Of a stretch of DNA of 64,000 bases, positions 62,201 through 64,000 are shown piece after piece (position 1 is the first letter of the stretch; each line of letters starts with the position of its first letter). The notes beneath the pieces are model-generated. The model had not been told where the DNA came from. It saw only the letters and a list, made by a program, of their open reading frames with translations, and made no database searches. The stretch is taken from positions 1,974,191-2,038,190 of the forward strand of contig NZ_CP072378.1 of assembly GCF_018128245.1 (NCBI RefSeq). Reading direction: 5' to 3'. Position numbers and translations under genes: made by a program. The stretch is from Leptotrichia sp. oral taxon 221. GTDB lineage: Bacteria; Fusobacteriota; Fusobacteriia; Fusobacteriales; Leptotrichiaceae.

Positions 62201-63547
62201 CTATCTGAATATCTTTCGTCTTAATGTCTCTATTTCTTTTCTGAAAGCCATGTCTTCATTGACTTTTGCCTCAATTTTTCTTATGCTGCTAATCACTGTA
62301 CTATGATCTTTCCCACCAAGTAATCCACCAATTGCGGTCAGACTTAATCCTAATTTGTCATTATTTTTCAGCAAATACATCGTAATTTGCCTTGTATCCA
62401 CAATTTTTCTTAGTCTCTTTTTAGATTTCATATCTGCTACACTGACATTATATTCTGTAGATATCATTTCTATTACTTTCTTCGCACTAACCTTTGACTC
62501 TTCACGTTTTGCATTATTGGAAATCATTTCTTGAACTTGTTCTAATGTTATTTTCTCATTTAATAATTTTGATCTAGCATTTAAATGTGTCAAAATGCCT
62601 TCTAGCTCCCTTACATTCGTATGTACAGAATCTGATATATACTCAAGTATGCTATCACTTATTTCGATTTCTTGTGTTTGAGCAATATTTCTTAAAATCA
62701 TCATTCTCGTTTCAAATCCAGGTTGCTGAATTTCAACTGACAACCCTGATAAAAACCTTGATTCCAGCCTCTTTGATAAATTTTTAATTTCTTTTGGGTA
62801 TCTGTCACTTATCATTATTATTTGTTTTCCCAACTCTTGAAGCTTATTAAAAGTGTGGAAAAACTCTTCCTCAACAGTTCCTTCTCCTCTTCCAAAAACT
62901 TTTTCAAAAAATTGAATATCATCTAAAAGCAACACATCCAAAGCTCTAAATTTATCCCTAAAATGTTGTATTCTCCCTTCTTGAAGCACTTTAAAAAACT
63001 CATTTGAAAATTCTTCAGAAGTTGAATAATACACTCTTTTATTTGGATTTCTTTCTAAAATAGCATTTCCAACAGCTTGCATTAAATGGGTTTTCCCCAA
63101 TCCTGATCCACCATAAATAAATAACGGATTATACACAGGCGTAGGATTTTCCACAACTGCCAAACATGCGTTAAAAGCTAATTTACTATTTTCTCCAACA
63201 ACAAAATTATCCAATCTATTTTTAGCATTTAAGCCTGTTCTAATTTTTTCTCTAGGTACTTCGACTTTATGATGATAAACGACTTCTTGTGGAATAATCT
63301 CTTTTTTTACAACAAATTCCACCTTTATCTCTTCATCAAACATAAGTTCAAGATACTCTTCAAATTGTTCTTTATACTTTTCCACATTTTGTCTTACTAA
63401 ATTTGATTTACAAGTTAAAACTAACTTATTATTAGACAAATCCGTTGCCTCAACATTCTTAAAGAAAGTGTTAAACTCCATTTCATCTACTTTCTTTTTA
63501 AACATTTTTTGAATTTTTTCCCACGATTTTGAGGCTGTCATTTCCAT
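62201..63547 (-). CDS. dnaA: chromosomal replication initiator protein
   Basis: Initiates replication by binding DnaA boxes and opening the origin. 448 residues in the standard four-domain form: domain I (1-80), short linker, AAA+ domain with Walker A YGGSGLGKTHLMQAVGNA near 142, Walker B DVLLLDDIQFF, sensor 1 MISDRYPKEI, and the C-terminal helix-turn-helix with GGKDHSTVISSIRKIE. GGGAG precedes the ATG. It is flanked by DnaA-box fields on both sides and preceded by a promoter next to boxes, so it is probably autoregulated. Confidence 0.98.
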   Translation of the reverse strand: MEMTASKSWEKIQKMFKKKVDEMEFNTFFKNVEATDLSNNKLVLTCKSNLVRQNVEKYKEQFEEYLELMFDEEIKVEFVVKKEIIPQEVVYHHKVEVPREKIRTGLNAKNRLDNFVVGENSKLAFNACLAVVENPTPVYNPLFIYGGSGLGKTHLMQAVGNAILERNPNKRVYYSTSEEFSNEFFKVLQEGRIQHFRDKFRALDVLLLDDIQFFEKVFGRGEGTVEEEFFHTFNKLQELGKQIIMISDRYPKEIKNLSKRLESRFLSGLSVEIQQPGFETRMMILRNIAQTQEIEISDSILEYISDSVHTNVRELEGILTHLNARSKLLNEKITLEQVQEMISNNAKREESKVSAKKVIEMISTEYNVSVADMKSKKRLRKIVDTRQITMYLLKNNDKLGLSLTAIGGLLGGKDHSTVISSIRKIEAKVNEDMAFRKEIETLRRKIFR

Positions 63548-63584
63548 ATTAACAACTCCCTTTTTTTATTTTCTTTCCAAATTA

Positions 63585-63613
63585 AATATAACATAAAAAA
63601 TATAAATAATCAA
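63585..63613 (-). promoter_or_regulatory. dnaA promoter with neighbouring DnaA boxes
   Basis: Minus-strand TTGATT (63608-63613), 17 bp, TATATT (63585-63590) with an extended TGT. The nearest box (TTTTCCACA at 63629-63637) is 16 bp upstream of the -35, consistent with autoregulation. Confidence 0.6.
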
Positions 63614-63628
63614 TAAACTTACAAAAAG

Positions 63629-63960
63629 TTTTCCACATTTTTATTTACTCTTAATTACTGAATAAATAAGGGTTCTAGAAGTTTTCCACATTTTTTAATA
63701 CTTTTCCACATACATTTTGAAGAGCCTATTTATCAATATTCCCACAGGTTATCCACATTTTTTCCACATTCCCACAATTAGTGTGGAAAACTATGTGGGA
63801 AACTTTGTGGAAAAAAGTTTTCCACAATTTAGGCAAAAGTTTTCCACATTTAAAAAGTTGGCAAACCCTTGTCAATTCTACATTCCCACATTTCCACATT
63901 CTATAATAATAATATATATACTAATATAAATAAATTATATTATAATAATATTGTGGAAAA
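63629..63960. other. replication origin, upstream DnaA-box field with AT-rich unwinding candidate
   Basis: Second box field. I count nine TTTTCCACA in either orientation (63629, 63682, 63702, 63760, 63818, 63840; reverse 63782, 63806, 63952), one TTATCCACA at 63749-63757, and several near matches such as TTCCCACA. From 63901 to 63950 the sequence is nearly pure A/T (TATAATAATAATATATATAC and similar), a good DNA-unwinding element candidate directly beside the boxes. No gene is seen from 63548 to the window end. Confidence 0.82.
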
Positions 63961-64000
63961 CTCTTTTTCTGTTTTTTGTTTACTTTAATTTTTAAAATTA

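Overview
The window reads as a low-GC (roughly a quarter to 30% by eye) chromosomal segment of a Gram-negative-type anaerobe, most like the Fusobacteriota and probably Leptotrichia or a relative. This is an inference from base composition, gene content (LctP, DUF1703 ATPases, tandem glycine riboswitch with an alanine/glycine symporter, LPS-kinase-like and dTDP-rhamnose genes) and the dnaA neighbourhood. The right end holds the replication origin: dnaA (62201-63547) lies between two dense DnaA-box fields. Nearly all genes are on the minus strand and so move away from the origin with the replication fork. The main exceptions are 41.7-45.1 kb and one small gene at 49.6 kb.

Layout from left to right. 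1-5.9 kb: the 5' part of ileS (cut by the window edge), lactate permease, Tex. 6.1-13.3 kb: a five-gene operon SWIM / helical-repeat / MoxR AAA+ / DUF5682 / VWA, transcribed leftward, of the uncharacterised yehLMPQ-like type. 13.5-40.6 kb: a very large envelope-polysaccharide region. It contains all four dTDP-L-rhamnose genes (rfbA, B, C, D, scattered), galU, galE, glf, a GlfT2-like galactofuranosyltransferase, an ABC polysaccharide exporter (Wzm/Wzt type), a UbiA-family phosphoribosyl-polyprenol synthase with an HAD phosphatase and a PRPP synthetase beside it, a GT-C-like membrane glycosyltransferase, a GtrA protein, two acyltransferases, GT2 and DUF4422 transferases, a secreted GH16 enzyme, and a second, divergent PRPP synthetase. 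Two AAA/PD-(D/E)XK DUF1703 proteins and one decayed AAA ATPase interrupt it. Tandem sigma-70-like promoters sit upstream of rfbA and another upstream of galU.

40.9-50.6 kb: a GmhB-like phosphatase; on the plus strand a methionine-type ABC importer, a class A acid phosphatase and a small basic secreted protein; then a 51-residue lipoprotein, a sodium:alanine/glycine symporter behind a tandem glycine riboswitch, an OmpR-type two-component system with a divergent small membrane protein, and an HRDC protein. 50.6-61.6 kb: pheT, a DUF1963 protein, pheS, mnmG, an InaA/LPS-kinase-like protein, a TPR protein, a DciA-like (DUF721) helicase-loader candidate, recF and an S4-domain protein. 61.6-64 kb: origin and dnaA.

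The most interesting system is the polysaccharide region. Its set of parts (rhamnose, galactofuranose polymerase, ABC exporter, PRPP-to-polyprenyl-phosphoribose, GtrA, GT-C) parallels the mycobacterial arabinogalactan pathway but lacks the DprE1/DprE2 epimerase in this window. That suggests a galactofuranose glycan decorated with ribofuranose. The SWIM/MoxR/VWA operon and the unusual box sequence of the origin are the next best leads. All assignments rest on reading motifs; no database search was run.
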